The notes: generated by a model not told the origin, from the letters alone. Positions 43,332 to 55,005 are shown, counted from the first letter of the stretch. The stretch is DNA of 64,000 nucleotides from Methylococcaceae bacterium (GCA_030627205.1 DAOUSN010000002.1:1-64000), one strand, 5' to 3'. Program-made: numbers and translations.

Positions 43332-44458
43332 GCGAAACATTAGCATTATTAAAAGATTTAATTCGGCGTAAATCGGTAACCCCTGTTGACGCAGGTTGCC
43401 AAGATGTTTTGGTTCAGCGACTGTGTAAATTGGGTTTTAAAGAAGAGCGGTTAAATTTTGCAGATACCCAAAATATTTGGTTAAGACGTGGAGAAATTAA
43501 GCCATTATTGGTTTTTTTAGGACATACAGATGTAGTGCCAACTGGTAATCAAGAAGACTGGGATTCTCCACCTTTTGAACCCACGTTAAGAAACGGTCAT
43601 CTTTATGGACGTGGTACCGCCGATATGAAAGGTGGAATCGCTTGTTTTGTAATCGCAATAGAGCGTTTTATAGCTAAATATCCAAATCATCAGGGTTCAA
43701 TTGCATTGATGATAACTAGTGATGAAGAAGGTTGTGCCGCAAATGGTGTAGTCAAAGTGATTGAGGTTTTGGAGCAACGTCATGAAAAAATTGATTGGTG
43801 TTTAGTAGGTGAGCCTTCTAGCGAAAAACAAGTAGGTGACGTGATTAAAGTTGGGCGGCGTGGTTCTTTATGTGCGACCTTAAAAATTCAAGGAATACAA
43901 GGGCATGTGGCTTATCCTCATAAAGCCGATAACCCTATTCATAATTTTGCCCCAGTACTAAACGCATTAATCGCAGAAGTTTGGGATCAAGGTAATCAAT
44001 TTTTTCCTCCAACAAGTTTACAAATTTCTAATATTAATAGTGGCACAGGTGCTGAAAACATCATCCCTGCTGAGGTTGAGGTGATGTTTAATTTACGTTT
44101 TTCAACAGAATTAAATGCCAATCTCATTAAGCAACGTGTTCATGAGATTTTAGATAATTATAATTTAAATTATGTTTTAAATTGGCGGCTATCTGGTGAG
44201 CCTTTTTTAACCCCAAAAGGGGTGTTAATTGATGCTGCTCATCAAGCGATTAAAACGGTTACTGGCATTGAAACCTTAGATGATACAAGTGGAGGAACTT
44301 CTGATGGGCGTTTTATCACTCCAACAGGAGCGCAAGTCATTGAACTTGGTCATTTAAATAGGACTATTCATAAGGTTAATGAAAATATTCCAGTGAGAGA
44401 TTTAGAAATTTTGAGTGAAATTTATCTAAAAATAGTGGAAAATTTACTCGTAAAATGA
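43328..44458 (+). CDS. dapE: Succinyl-diaminopimelate desuccinylase
   Basis: FLGHTDVVPTGN, GRGTADMKGGIACF, TSDEEGCAANG, TSGGTSDGRFI. Confidence 0.95.
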   Translation: MSETLALLKDLIRRKSVTPVDAGCQDVLVQRLCKLGFKEERLNFADTQNIWLRRGEIKPLLVFLGHTDVVPTGNQEDWDSPPFEPTLRNGHLYGRGTADMKGGIACFVIAIERFIAKYPNHQGSIALMITSDEEGCAANGVVKVIEVLEQRHEKIDWCLVGEPSSEKQVGDVIKVGRRGSLCATLKIQGIQGHVAYPHKADNPIHNFAPVLNALIAEVWDQGNQFFPPTSLQISNINSGTGAENIIPAEVEVMFNLRFSTELNANLIKQRVHEILDNYNLNYVLNWRLSGEPFLTPKGVLIDAAHQAIKTVTGIETLDDTSGGTSDGRFITPTGAQVIELGHLNRTIHKVNENIPVRDLEILSEIYLKIVENLLVK

Positions 44459-44652
44459 AAAATATAATCATCAAAATTAGTAATCGATATTATAAATAGA
44501 AATAGGTTTCTTCTTTATTTTTATAGATTAGTATTGCTAGCGTATATTTTAGTAAATTATGATAAGCTGGCTACACACAAAGGCTATTTCTCTATTTAAC
44601 TACTAAGAATAGGTCGAGATAACCACTCACTTATTAATAAACTTAATACGAT

Positions 44653-46434
44653 ATGAAAAAATTTATTCAGGAACTCTGTGAAAAAAACAATTTTCAATCA
44701 GTACATTTATTAACGATATTACGAAAAATTCAAACAAAATATTTTTTCATATCCAAAGAAGACATAGAGATACTAAGCAATTTGTTGAAAATTGAATCAA
44801 CACAAATTATTAGCGTTGTAGAGTTTTACAGCTTTTTTCATCTAAAACCAAGGGGTCATTATGATATTTTTCTCAGTGACTCTATTACTGACCAGATGCT
44901 TGGTCAGCAATCATTAGCTAATTATTTTGCGAAAAAACTAAAGCTTCAATTAGGTCAGGTTCGTGATGATGGTTTAGTGAGTTTAGCCTATACCTCATGT
45001 ACTGGAATGTGTGATCAAGGGCCAGCTGGATTAATAAATGGTTATCCGATAACTCAATTAAATAAAGCCAGAATTAATACCATTGTTAATTTAATTGAAA
45101 CCCAAACAGCGATCCAAGATTGGCCGCGCTCTATTTTTACGGTCAATGATAATATTTATAAAACCGATTTATTACTTCATCAAGAAATAACTCAAGGTGA
45201 GGCTCTTAAAGCTACGTTCAATCGCGGATTGATAGCAACATTAGACGAACTTAAGCAATCAGGTCTTCGTGGTCGTGGAGGTGCTGGATTTAATACTGCA
45301 ATGAAATGGCAGTTTTGCTCCGAAGAGCAAAGCTCAGAACGTTATGTGGTTTGTAATGCTGATGAAGGCGAACCTGGAACATTTAAAGATAGAGTGTTAC
45401 TGAATAAGTATGCTAACCAAGTATTTGAAGGCATGACACTTTGCGCGGCTATTATTGGTGCAGAGCAAGGTTTTTTATATTTAAGAGCAGAATATTTGCA
45501 TCTATATTCATCTTTAAAAGTTGTATTAGCTGATCGCTATGAAAAAAATTTACTGGGTAACAATATACTCCAAAAAAATATTAATTTTAATATTGAAATT
45601 CGCTTAGGAGCAGGGGCTTATATTTGTGGTGAAGAATCAGCACTGATTGAATCGTTGGAAGGAAAACCAGGAATCCCAAGAAATCGACCGCCTTATCCTG
45701 TTGTTGAAGGATATTTAAATAAACCCACGGTGGTTAATAATGTTGAAACATTTTTAGCCGCTGCTAAAATAGCCATAATAGGCGGGCAAGCTTTTGCGAA
45801 AATAGGTATAAAAAAATCAACTGGAACTAAACTATTAAGTATTAGTGGTGATTGTGAGCGCGCAGGTATTTATGAATATCCTTTTGGAACAACGATTAGG
45901 CAAATTTTAGATGATTGTGGGGCAAAAAATGTTTTAGGAGTTCAAGTTGGAGGTCCTTCAGGAACATTCATTTCTAATCAAGAGTTTGATCGAAGATTAG
46001 CTTTTGAAGATTTAGCAACAGGTGGTTCATTTATTATTTTTAATCAACAACGGCATATTTTAGACTTGGTAAAGAATTTCACCCATTTTTTTGCCCATGA
46101 AAGTTGTGGTTTTTGTACACCTTGCCGTGTTGGTACATCATTATTAAAAAAACAATTAGATAAAATAGTTGATGGTCATGGATCTGCTGGTGATGTGGTT
46201 GCTTTAGAAGAACTTTGTCAATTAGTAAAAAATTATAGCCATTGTGGATTAGGGCAAACTGCTGCTAATCCTATTTTAAGTACCTTGCAACGCTATCCTG
46301 AGATTTATCAAAGTAAATTAAAGGCAATTAGTTATGAACCAGGTTTTGATTTAAATGCTTCATTAGCAACCGCAAGGCAATTGGCAAATCGAGATGATAG
46401 CGGGGCATATTTAGCCCAAGTAGAGGATGAATAA
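44653..46434 (+). CDS. hoxF: NAD(P)-linked [NiFe]-hydrogenase diaphorase subunit HoxF (NuoE/NuoF-like)
   Basis: N-terminal NuoE-like domain; LRGRGGAGFNTAMKW, NADEGEPGTFKDR, ESCGFCTPCRVGT. Confidence 0.92.
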   Translation: MKKFIQELCEKNNFQSVHLLTILRKIQTKYFFISKEDIEILSNLLKIESTQIISVVEFYSFFHLKPRGHYDIFLSDSITDQMLGQQSLANYFAKKLKLQLGQVRDDGLVSLAYTSCTGMCDQGPAGLINGYPITQLNKARINTIVNLIETQTAIQDWPRSIFTVNDNIYKTDLLLHQEITQGEALKATFNRGLIATLDELKQSGLRGRGGAGFNTAMKWQFCSEEQSSERYVVCNADEGEPGTFKDRVLLNKYANQVFEGMTLCAAIIGAEQGFLYLRAEYLHLYSSLKVVLADRYEKNLLGNNILQKNINFNIEIRLGAGAYICGEESALIESLEGKPGIPRNRPPYPVVEGYLNKPTVVNNVETFLAAAKIAIIGGQAFAKIGIKKSTGTKLLSISGDCERAGIYEYPFGTTIRQILDDCGAKNVLGVQVGGPSGTFISNQEFDRRLAFEDLATGGSFIIFNQQRHILDLVKNFTHFFAHESCGFCTPCRVGTSLLKKQLDKIVDGHGSAGDVVALEELCQLVKNYSHCGLGQTAANPILSTLQRYPEIYQSKLKAISYEPGFDLNASLATARQLANRDDSGAYLAQVEDE

Positions 46435-46436
46435 AA

Positions 46437-47147
46437 ATGAATAAAACAATCAGTATTGATGGTAAAACTATTCCTTTTAAAACAGGGCAAACCATTATTG
46501 AGGCGGCAACTGCGGCTGGGGTATATATCCCTCATTTATGCCATAATCCTGATTATAAACCGCATGGAAGTTGTAAATTATGTACGGTTAAAATTAATGG
46601 TCGTAACTGTTCTGCTTGTACTTTTCCTGCGACAGAAGGACAGGAAATTTTAAATAAAACCCCAGAATTAGAAAATGATCGCCGTAAAATTACTCAAATG
46701 TTATTTGTTGAAGGTAATCATTTTTGTCCTTCTTGTGAACAATCAGGAAATTGTCAATTACAGGGATTGGGCTATTATCTATCCATGAAAGACAATCATT
46801 TTCCCCATTTTTTCGCTAATCGAGAATTAGATGCTTCACATCCTGAATTATTAATTGACCATAACCGGTGTATTTTTTGTAATTTATGCGTCCGTGCAAG
46901 TCAACAAAGCGATGGAAAAAATGTATTTGTAATTAGTGGTCGTGGGATTAATAAGCGCCTGACTGTTAACTCAACAACTGGTAAATTAAAAGATAGTAAT
47001 ATTAGTGTTGATGATTGTGCGGCACAGATTTGTCCTACAGGAGCTATTTTAAAGAAACGTACAGCTTATGCTGTTCCTATTGGTCAACGTTTATACGATA
47101 CTAAGAAAATAGATGAAATTGCATTGGAACAGGAGAATAAAGAATGA
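46437..47147 (+). CDS. hoxU: Hydrogenase diaphorase subunit HoxU (NuoG N-terminal-like)
   Basis: GVYIPHLCHNPDYKPHGSCKLC 2Fe-2S motif; FCPSCEQSGNCQLQ; CIFCNLCVRA. Confidence 0.92.
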   Translation: MNKTISIDGKTIPFKTGQTIIEAATAAGVYIPHLCHNPDYKPHGSCKLCTVKINGRNCSACTFPATEGQEILNKTPELENDRRKITQMLFVEGNHFCPSCEQSGNCQLQGLGYYLSMKDNHFPHFFANRELDASHPELLIDHNRCIFCNLCVRASQQSDGKNVFVISGRGINKRLTVNSTTGKLKDSNISVDDCAAQICPTGAILKKRTAYAVPIGQRLYDTKKIDEIALEQENKE

Positions 47148-47683
47148 GTGATAAAATTCGCATTGCCACGACTTCATTAGCAGGATGTTTCGGTTGCCAC
47201 ATGTCATTTTTAGATATAGATGAACGGTTATTAAAATTGGCAGCATTAGTTGAATTTGATCGTTCGCCGATTACAGATATAGAACACTGTACTAATTGTG
47301 ATATTGGCTTAATTGAAGGCGGCGTATGTAATTCTGAAAATGTCCATGTTCTTAGGGAGTTTCGTAAAAACTGTAAATTATTAGTCGCTGTCGGTGCTTG
47401 TTCAATTAATGGTGGATTACCTGCAATGCGGAATCATATTTCTGTAGAAGATTGTTTGAATGAATCCTATATAGATGGAATAGGTGTTGAAAATCCACAG
47501 ATTCCAAATGATCCAGAACTACCCTTATTGTTAGATAAAGTTTATCCTATTCATGAAATTGTAAAGGTTGATTATTATTTACCAGGTTGCCCACCTTCAG
47601 CCGATGTTTTTTGGGCATTTTTAACGGATGTTATTGAGGGTCGAGAGCCTAATTTACCTTATGAATTACTGCATTATGATTAA
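47144..47683 (+). CDS. hoxY: [NiFe]-hydrogenase small subunit HoxY
   Basis: SLAGCFGCHMSFLDID, VGACSINGGLPAMRN, YYLPGCPPSADVFW. Confidence 0.93.
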   Translation: MSDKIRIATTSLAGCFGCHMSFLDIDERLLKLAALVEFDRSPITDIEHCTNCDIGLIEGGVCNSENVHVLREFRKNCKLLVAVGACSINGGLPAMRNHISVEDCLNESYIDGIGVENPQIPNDPELPLLLDKVYPIHEIVKVDYYLPGCPPSADVFWAFLTDVIEGREPNLPYELLHYD

Positions 47684-47701
47684 CGCTAATTTTTTTATAT
47701 T

Positions 47702-48709
47702 ATGGTTTTATTAAAAGTCCATCCTTTTGCAGAGTTTATTAAAATTCTTGGTAAGGGCAAGCGTGGTTCACGGTCTTTAACTCAAGATGAAGCTTATCGG
47801 TCGATGCAAATGATTGTTAATCGTCAGCTTGAGCCAGAACAACTTGGTGCATTTTTAATGCTGATGCGAGTAAAAGAAGAAACCTGTGAAGAATTAGCAG
47901 GTTTTGTACAAGCGGCACGTGAATCACTTAATTTACCTAAAACTAGAATTGATGTTGATTTAGATTGGTCGTCTTATGCTGGGAAACGCCGCCATTTACC
48001 TTGGTTTATTTTATCTATTTTATTATTAGCTGAAAATGGTGTTAAAGTTTTTATGCACGGTGCAGGGGGGCATACCGAGGGTAGAATTTATACCGAAGAG
48101 GTTTTAAAGGTTTTAGGCATAGAGATTGCAACATCATTTGAAAATGCCGCCGAGCAACTAGAAGCACTCAGTTTTAGTTACTTACCTCTACGTTATTTTT
48201 GTCCTGTTTTATATGAAATAATTGAATTACGTTCATTAATGGGGTTACGTTCACCTGTGCATACCTTAGTTAGATTATTAAACCCATTGAATGCGACTTA
48301 TACAATACAGGGAATTTTTCACCCCAGTTATCGTGATGCACATCAACAAGCTGCTTTATTAGTTGGTCAACAAAATATGACAGTGTTAAAAGGAGACGGT
48401 GGGGAAACCGAACGTAATCCTGATGTTGAGTGTTTAGTAAAAATGGTGGTTAATGGTCAATTAAAGGATGAACTTTGGCCGGCTTTATTTTCTCGCCGCC
48501 ATCTTAAAGCAGATTATTTAAACCCAAATGAGTTAATTAAGATTTGGCAAGGTGCTGAAGAAAATGAATTTGCCCAAGCAACAGTAATTAGTACCCTTGC
48601 TATTGCGTTAAAAACACTAGGAAAAGTAAATACTCAGCAACAAGCTCATCAATTAGCAACCGAGTATTGGCTGACAAGAAATAAAAATAAAAATAAATTA
48701 TTAAATTAG
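47702..48709 (+). CDS. YbiB/TrpD2 family (anthranilate phosphoribosyltransferase-like)
   Basis: GKGKRGSRSLTQDEAYRSMQMI, GAFLMLMRVKEET, VLKGDGGETERNPD; not HoxH. Confidence 0.88.
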   Translation: MVLLKVHPFAEFIKILGKGKRGSRSLTQDEAYRSMQMIVNRQLEPEQLGAFLMLMRVKEETCEELAGFVQAARESLNLPKTRIDVDLDWSSYAGKRRHLPWFILSILLLAENGVKVFMHGAGGHTEGRIYTEEVLKVLGIEIATSFENAAEQLEALSFSYLPLRYFCPVLYEIIELRSLMGLRSPVHTLVRLLNPLNATYTIQGIFHPSYRDAHQQAALLVGQQNMTVLKGDGGETERNPDVECLVKMVVNGQLKDELWPALFSRRHLKADYLNPNELIKIWQGAEENEFAQATVISTLAIALKTLGKVNTQQQAHQLATEYWLTRNKNKNKLLN

Positions 48710-48719
48710 GCTATCTTTA

Positions 48720-49199
48720 ATGAAATCATCCTCAATCCTTATCTTTTCCTTTTTTATTTTACTTTTTATAGGATTTACTATGTACTCTAAAATTAATACT
48801 GCAACACCTGACGAAAATAAAGCAGTAGGTATTGCTTTTTTAACTGATAATGGTAAAAAAGAAAATATCATTACTACCGCGAGTGGTTTGCAATACGAAA
48901 TTTTAATTGAAGGTGAGGGAAAATCACCTACAGCAACTGATCAAGTTACGGTTCATTATCAAGGAACAACATTAGATGGTAATGAATTTGATAGTTCTTA
49001 TAAACGAAACGAACCTGCTACATTTCCTTTAAACGGAGTAATTGCAGGTTGGACTGAAGGTTTACAATTAATGAAAGAAGGAGCTAAATATCGCTTTTTT
49101 ATACATTCTAAACTGGCTTATGGTGAACGAGGAGCTGGATTAGATATTCCTGCAAATGCTACTCTAATTTTTGAAGTTGAACTAATTAAAGTTATTTGA
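48720..49199 (+). CDS. FKBP-type peptidyl-prolyl cis-trans isomerase, membrane-anchored/secreted
   Basis: VTVHYQGTTLDGNEFDSSYKR, GERGAGLDIPANATLIFEVELI. Confidence 0.94.
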   Translation: MKSSSILIFSFFILLFIGFTMYSKINTATPDENKAVGIAFLTDNGKKENIITTASGLQYEILIEGEGKSPTATDQVTVHYQGTTLDGNEFDSSYKRNEPATFPLNGVIAGWTEGLQLMKEGAKYRFFIHSKLAYGERGAGLDIPANATLIFEVELIKVI

Positions 49200-49211
49200 T
49201 CTCACAAAAAT

Positions 49212-49246
49212 AAAGGTATTTGAATGTTTTTAAATACCTTTTTATT
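49212..49246 (+). terminator. Intrinsic terminator after FKBP gene
   Basis: aaggtattt(49213-49221)/aaatacctt(49232-49240) followed by T-rich run. Confidence 0.75.
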
Positions 49247-49260
49247 GTTGAAATTTTATC

Positions 49261-49821
49261 ATGAGTTACTTATCCACTTTTAGATTAAAACAAGCAAGTC
49301 AGCAGTTAGAAGTAGGGAATATTTTGGCTTATCCTACTGAAGCTGTTTATGGCTTAGGCTGTGATCCTCTTAATGAAGTTGCCGTCATGAAATTATTAAC
49401 CCTAAAACAACGTTCTATTGATAAGGGTTTAATTTTGATTACCAATGATTTTTTTCAATTAGACTCTTTTTTAGACTATGATGAAAAAATTTTAAGGTGT
49501 GTGCGGGAAAGTTTTCCAGCAGTGATTACTTGGATTATTCCAGCCCAGTTATGGGTGCCTAAATGGTTGACAGGAAAACATCAAACCTTAGCGATTAGAG
49601 TAACGGCACACCCTCTTGCCAAAAAACTCTGTGAACAGTTTGATTTTCCTATTGTTTCTACCAGTGCTAATCCTAGTTATCAGCCACCCGCACAAAGTGC
49701 ATTACAAGTAAGGCGTTATTTTTCACAACAATCAGATTTAAGTATTTTAAATGGTCAAACAGGTGGAAATAAACAACCCTCTAAAATTTATGATGCGATA
49801 ACAGGGCGATGTTTCCGATAA
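49261..49821 (+). CDS. tsaC: TsaC/YrdC-Sua5 family threonylcarbamoyl-AMP synthase
   Basis: AYPTEAVYGLGCDPLNE, STSANPS. Confidence 0.93.
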   Translation: MSYLSTFRLKQASQQLEVGNILAYPTEAVYGLGCDPLNEVAVMKLLTLKQRSIDKGLILITNDFFQLDSFLDYDEKILRCVRESFPAVITWIIPAQLWVPKWLTGKHQTLAIRVTAHPLAKKLCEQFDFPIVSTSANPSYQPPAQSALQVRRYFSQQSDLSILNGQTGGNKQPSKIYDAITGRCFR

Positions 49822-49848
49822 TTAAACAGTGTTTAAAGCAGTGATCTT

Positions 49849-50379
49849 CTAGTATTTATCGGTTAAATGAAGTAAAACTAAAACAGCACCAGTGCCACCT
49901 TCTTTAGGCGATGCTGAACAAAAGGCTAATACATCTCGGTGTTGTCTTAACCAATTATTCAGATTATTTTTTAAAATCGGATAATTGTTTTCCGAGCGAT
50001 AGCCTTTGCCATGAATAATGTGTACACACTGACAGCCTTCTTCAATGCAATCATTCAAAAAACGCTGTAATTGTCGCTGTGCTTGATGACGCGTTAAACC
50101 ATGTAGGTCTAACTCTGCATCTAAACCAAAATAACCTTTGAGTAATTTTTTTAATACATCTTTGTGTAAACCTGCGGCTAAAAAACTTAAATGATCTTCT
50201 GCTTTTAATAGTTTTTCCATCGTTAAGGTTTCTTGTAGTGATCTTTTTTGATTCACCATTGTTAAATTAACGCTAGATATAGGATTTAATAAAACTTTAT
50301 CTTGCTCAATGGTTGTTACTTTGCCAACCATTTGTCTAAATAAAGTAGAATCATCATCACTGAGTTTATTTTTTGCCAC
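49849..50379 (-). CDS. Smr domain protein
   Basis: LDLHGLTRHQAQRQLQRFL, HIIHGKGYRS. Confidence 0.92.
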   Translation of the reverse strand: MAKNKLSDDDSTLFRQMVGKVTTIEQDKVLLNPISSVNLTMVNQKRSLQETLTMEKLLKAEDHLSFLAAGLHKDVLKKLLKGYFGLDAELDLHGLTRHQAQRQLQRFLNDCIEEGCQCVHIIHGKGYRSENNYPILKNNLNNWLRQHRDVLAFCSASPKEGGTGAVLVLLHLTDKY

Positions 50380-50456
50380 GTCGGTTAATGTTACACATGT
50401 ATTTTTAGGATAGAATAGACAATTTTATAGCTTTTTTAAACGTAGGGCGAACAACT

Positions 50457-51212
50457 ATGTATATTTTGTTAACAAATGATGATGGATATATGGCGGAAGG
50501 ATTACGTGTTTTAGCTAATTCTTTAACGAAATATGCCGATATTATCGTGGTTGCTCCTGATAAAAATCGTAGTGCTGCTAGTAATTCGTTAACATTAGAA
50601 ATGCCCCTTAGAGCTAAACAATCTGACAATGGTTTTATTCGTGTTGACGGGACACCAACTGATTGTGTTCATCTGGCGATAACAGGCTTGTTAGCAACTG
50701 AACCAGATATGGTGATTGCAGGTATTAATCATGGGGCTAATTTAGGCGATGATGTTTTATATTCAGGTACGGTTGCGGCTGCAACTGAAGGACGATTTTT
50801 AGGTTTACCTGCGATTGCTATTTCCTTAGCGGCATCAGACCCAATTTATTTTGAAACTGCCGCGTTTGTTGCCGTAACTCTTATGCAGCAAATTGTTACT
50901 AAACCGTTACCACAAGACACTTTACTCAATGTTAATGTACCAGATATTAGCCTTTCTGAGTTAAAAGGTTATCAAGCAACCCGCCTTGGCCAACGTCATA
51001 AAGCAGAGGCGGTGATTAAATCCCAAGACCCACGTGGTCATGATATTTATTGGGTAGGCCCTCCTGGAGCTGAACAAGATGCTGGAGAGGGAACTGATTT
51101 TTATGCCGTAAAGATGGGTTATGTTTCTGTAACTCCATTGCAATTAGATTTAACCCGTTATCAAGGACTGGCTTCTTTAGCCACTTGGTTACCTAAAGAA
51201 ATTAATAGATAA
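50457..51212 (+). CDS. surE: 5'-nucleotidase SurE
   Basis: [38 protein letters not shown]. Confidence 0.97.
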   Translation: MYILLTNDDGYMAEGLRVLANSLTKYADIIVVAPDKNRSAASNSLTLEMPLRAKQSDNGFIRVDGTPTDCVHLAITGLLATEPDMVIAGINHGANLGDDVLYSGTVAAATEGRFLGLPAIAISLAASDPIYFETAAFVAVTLMQQIVTKPLPQDTLLNVNVPDISLSELKGYQATRLGQRHKAEAVIKSQDPRGHDIYWVGPPGAEQDAGEGTDFYAVKMGYVSVTPLQLDLTRYQGLASLATWLPKEINR

Positions 51213-51230
51213 ATCCTGATGACTGCTTTT

Positions 51231-52121
51231 TTACTCAGGAAAAACACCTGTTGATAAATAACGATCCCCACGGTCACAAATAATAGCAACAATAATAGCA
51301 TTTTTAACTTCTTGAGATAACCGTAATGCCGCAGCAACTGCGCCCCCAGATGAAATTCCTGCAAAAATTCCTTCTTTAGATGCCAAGGCACGGGTGGTTT
51401 CTTCTGCGGTTTGTTGATCCATATTCATAATTCTATCTACGTGACTTGCATCATAAATTTTAGGTAGATATTCTTGAGACCAACGGCGAATCCCTGGAAT
51501 TTTTGAATCACTTTCGGGTTGTACACCAATAATTTGAATATCCGAGTTTTGTTCTTTCAAATAGCGAGAAGTTCCCATAATCGTTCCTGTTGTTCCCATT
51601 GCGCTCACAAAATGGGTAATAGTTCCTTCGGTATCACGCCATATTTCAGTTCCTGTTCCTTGATAATGGGCGAGAGGATTATCAGGATTAGAAAATTGAT
51701 CTAAAATACGTCCTTGACCATCGGCTTCCATTGCTCGTGCCAAATCAATCGCTCCTTCCATACTTTTTGCGGCTGGAGTTAAAATAATTTCAGCTCCATA
51801 AGCTTTAATTGAAGCGCGACGTTCAGCACTCATATTATCAGGCATAATTAAAGTCATTTTATAACCTTTAATGGCGGCTACCATTGCCAAAGCAATCCCT
51901 GTATTACCACTGGTTGCCTCAATTAAACGATCACCTGGCTTAATTTCTCCGCGTTTTTCTGCTTGTTGAATCATAGATAAAGCAGGACGATCTTTAACTG
52001 AACCAGCAGGATTGTTACCTTCTAATTTAACTAAAATGGTATTGGTTTTATGGTCAACAAGCCGCTGTAGCTTGATTAATGGCGTATTGCCAACGAATGA
52101 TTCAATGGTTTTAAAGTTCAT
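51231..52121 (-). CDS. cysM: Cysteine synthase B
   Basis: VGNTPLIKLQRL, GNNPAGSVKDRPALSMI, EATSGNTGIALAM. Confidence 0.96.
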   Translation of the reverse strand: MNFKTIESFVGNTPLIKLQRLVDHKTNTILVKLEGNNPAGSVKDRPALSMIQQAEKRGEIKPGDRLIEATSGNTGIALAMVAAIKGYKMTLIMPDNMSAERRASIKAYGAEIILTPAAKSMEGAIDLARAMEADGQGRILDQFSNPDNPLAHYQGTGTEIWRDTEGTITHFVSAMGTTGTIMGTSRYLKEQNSDIQIIGVQPESDSKIPGIRRWSQEYLPKIYDASHVDRIMNMDQQTAEETTRALASKEGIFAGISSGGAVAAALRLSQEVKNAIIVAIICDRGDRYLSTGVFPE

Positions 52122-52274
52122 TGTTAAGGGTCAAAGAAAAATGAAAACAATTATCCCATAAAAACAGATGCTGAAAAGGTTATTTAAGGGTTATTATTTG
52201 TTATAATCATAGGGTTTATTCTCCATCTTCAAGTTTCTACACTAATAACTCGTAGATATATAGATGAACAATGA

Positions 52275-54914
52275 TTGTTTGTCGTAAATCAACCTAATAT
52301 GGATCGTATGTCAGATTTTGCTAAAGAAATTATTCCCGTTAATCTCGAAGATGAGATGAAACAATCTTACCTTGATTATGCAATGAGCGTGATAATAGGA
52401 CGCGCATTACCTGATGTTCGAGATGGGTTAAAACCTGTGCATCGTCGCGTTTTATATGCGATGAGTGAATTAAATAATGACTGGAATAAGCCGTATAAAA
52501 AATCGGCACGAATTGTGGGTTCAGTCATTGGGCAATATCATCCACATGGTGATACCGCTGTTTACGACACCATGGTTAGAATGGCACAACCATTTTCAAT
52601 GCGTTATATGTTGATTGAAGGGCAGGGAAATTTTGGTAGTGTGGATGGAGATTCCCCAGCGGCCATGCGTTACACAGAGGTTCGCATGGCTAAAATTTCC
52701 CATGAAATTTTAGCTGATTTAGATAAAGATACTGTTGATTTTGTTTCTAACTATGATGATTCAGAATCTGAACCTTCTGTAATGCCAACCCGTGTTCCGA
52801 TTTTATTAATTAATGGTTCATCAGGTATCGCCGTGGGAATGGCAACTAATATTCCCCCGCATAATTTAGGCGAAGTCGTTAGCGCGTGTTTGGCGTTAAT
52901 AGAAAACCCAGAAATGAATGTCGCTGAATTAATGCAACATATTCCAGGCCCTGATTTTCCTACGGCTGCCTTTATTAATGGCTCATTAGGGATCGCTGAT
53001 GCTTATAGCACCGGGCGCGGAAAAGTACATCTTCGTGCTAAAGCTCATTTTGAACCTTTTGGACAAAATGATGGTCGTGAAGCCATTATCGTCACCGAAT
53101 TACCATATCAAGTGAACAAAGCCCGTTTGTTAGAAAAAATTGGCGAAATGCACAAAGAAGGTAAATTAACAGGTATTTCTGCCTTACGTGACGAATCTGA
53201 TAAAGATGGTATGCGGATGGTGATTGAACTTAAACGCGGTGAAGTCGCTGAAGTTATTTTAAATAATTTATATAAACAAACCCAATTACAAACGGTTTTT
53301 GGTATCAATATGGTGGCGATTTTGAATGGTCGCCCATATTGCATGAGTTTGAAAGAAATTCTAGCGGCGTTTATTAATCATCGTCGGGAAGTTGTTACTC
53401 GTAGAACCTTATATTTATTGCGTAAAGCCCGTGATAGAGCGCATATTTTAGAAGGGCTAGGGATTGCTTTATCAAATATTGATGAAATGATAACCTTTAT
53501 CAAAGCCTCACAAAATCCAGCCGAAGCCCGTGAAATTTTGTTAGGTCGTGATTGGAAAACAGGGCTAGTGACGGATTTACTGGCTAATGCCGATATGACC
53601 CGCTCGCGTCCAGAAGGTTTACCCGCAGGTTTTGGTATTAAAGGTGAAATTTATAAACTATCTCTAACACAAGCTCAAGCAATTTTAGAATTACGCTTAC
53701 ATCGTTTAACAGGCTTAGAACAAGATAAAATTATTGCTGAATTTAAACAATTATTAGGTTTAATTGATGAATATTTATTCATTATTACCCATGATGAGCG
53801 TTTGATGGAAATTATTACCGAAGAATTAGAAGCGATTAAAGAACAATATTCCGATGCTCGTCGAACAGTTATTTTACAAGATAGATTAAGTCTTTCTACC
53901 GAAGATTTAATTACCGAGGAAGATAGGGTAGTCACCATGTCACATGAAGGTTATGTGAAATCACAACCCCTAGGTGATTATAAATCCCAGCGTCGTGGAG
54001 GACGTGGAAAATCAGCGACTAAAACTAAAGAAGAAGATTTTATTGAAAAACTAATTATTGCCAATACCCACGATACGATTTTATGTTTTTCTTCTACGGG
54101 TAAAGTGTATGGAATTAAAGTTTATACCTTGCCTGTTGCCAGTCGTTCATCACGAGGAAAACCTTTTGTCAATGTTTTACCATTAGAAAAGGGAGAAAAA
54201 ATTAGCGCAATGTTAACGGTACGTGAATTTAGTGAAGATAAATTTATTTTCATGGCAACAGCAGATGGGACTGTAAAGAAAACCCCGTTAACAGAATTTA
54301 AGCGTCAGCCTGTTAATGGTAAAATTGCCCTAGATTTACGCGGTGATAATAGCTTAGTTGGTGTAGCGGTGACCGATGGGCAACAAAATGTTTTTTTATT
54401 CAGTTCCAATGGCAAAGTTATTTGTTTTAATGAGTCAGATGTTAATTCAGTAGGTAGAACCGCAAAGGGTGTGCGTGGAATTCGCCTAAAAGAAGGACAA
54501 CGGATTATTTCTTTAATTATTAGTGCTGAAGGCACGGTGCTTAATATTACTGAAAATGGGTTTGGTAAACGGACATTGATTGAAAAATATAATTGCCAAA
54601 AACGAGGGGGGCAAGGGGTTATTGCTATTCAAACCTCAGAACGTAATGGTGCTGTAGTCGGAGCAGTATTGGTTAATGACACTGATGAAATTATGTTAAT
54701 TACCGATGGTGGAACATTAGTAAGAACACGGGTTTCTGAAATTTCAGTAGTTGGCAGAAACGCCCAAGGGGTTACCGTTATCCGTCCTGATAATGGCGAG
54801 AAAGTGGTTGGTGTGGATAGAATTGATGGTTTGCCAGAAGATGAACCTGATTCAGAAGAAGTCGCCAGCGAAGATGATGATAAAATAGAATTAGTTGAGT
54901 CTAATGATGATTAA
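52275..54914 (+). CDS. gyrA: DNA gyrase subunit A
   Basis: [55 protein letters not shown]. Confidence 0.98.
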   Translation: MFVVNQPNMDRMSDFAKEIIPVNLEDEMKQSYLDYAMSVIIGRALPDVRDGLKPVHRRVLYAMSELNNDWNKPYKKSARIVGSVIGQYHPHGDTAVYDTMVRMAQPFSMRYMLIEGQGNFGSVDGDSPAAMRYTEVRMAKISHEILADLDKDTVDFVSNYDDSESEPSVMPTRVPILLINGSSGIAVGMATNIPPHNLGEVVSACLALIENPEMNVAELMQHIPGPDFPTAAFINGSLGIADAYSTGRGKVHLRAKAHFEPFGQNDGREAIIVTELPYQVNKARLLEKIGEMHKEGKLTGISALRDESDKDGMRMVIELKRGEVAEVILNNLYKQTQLQTVFGINMVAILNGRPYCMSLKEILAAFINHRREVVTRRTLYLLRKARDRAHILEGLGIALSNIDEMITFIKASQNPAEAREILLGRDWKTGLVTDLLANADMTRSRPEGLPAGFGIKGEIYKLSLTQAQAILELRLHRLTGLEQDKIIAEFKQLLGLIDEYLFIITHDERLMEIITEELEAIKEQYSDARRTVILQDRLSLSTEDLITEEDRVVTMSHEGYVKSQPLGDYKSQRRGGRGKSATKTKEEDFIEKLIIANTHDTILCFSSTGKVYGIKVYTLPVASRSSRGKPFVNVLPLEKGEKISAMLTVREFSEDKFIFMATADGTVKKTPLTEFKRQPVNGKIALDLRGDNSLVGVAVTDGQQNVFLFSSNGKVICFNESDVNSVGRTAKGVRGIRLKEGQRIISLIISAEGTVLNITENGFGKRTLIEKYNCQKRGGQGVIAIQTSERNGAVVGAVLVNDTDEIMLITDGGTLVRTRVSEISVVGRNAQGVTVIRPDNGEKVVGVDRIDGLPEDEPDSEEVASEDDDKIELVESNDD

Positions 54915-55005
54915 AAAACTATAAATACCACTCCAAGCAGTTTAACTTGCTGAATGGACTGGTATCTATTATTAAAATCTGTATAAAACTGTTGGAGTTC
55001 ACAAT

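Noticed and set aside
44560-44610. Possible sigma-54 promoter upstream of hoxF (ctggctacacacaaaggct)
   Set aside because: GG to GC spacing is 12 nt, not the required 10.
47702-48709. Possible HoxH in the expected operon position
   Set aside because: Sequence has TrpD2/YbiB motifs (GKGKRGSRSLT, KGDGGETERNP) and no NiFe-binding cysteine pairs.
54920-54970. Hairpin after gyrA (taccactccaagca/tgctgaatggactggta)
   Set aside because: Imperfect stem and no U tract; weak evidence as terminator.
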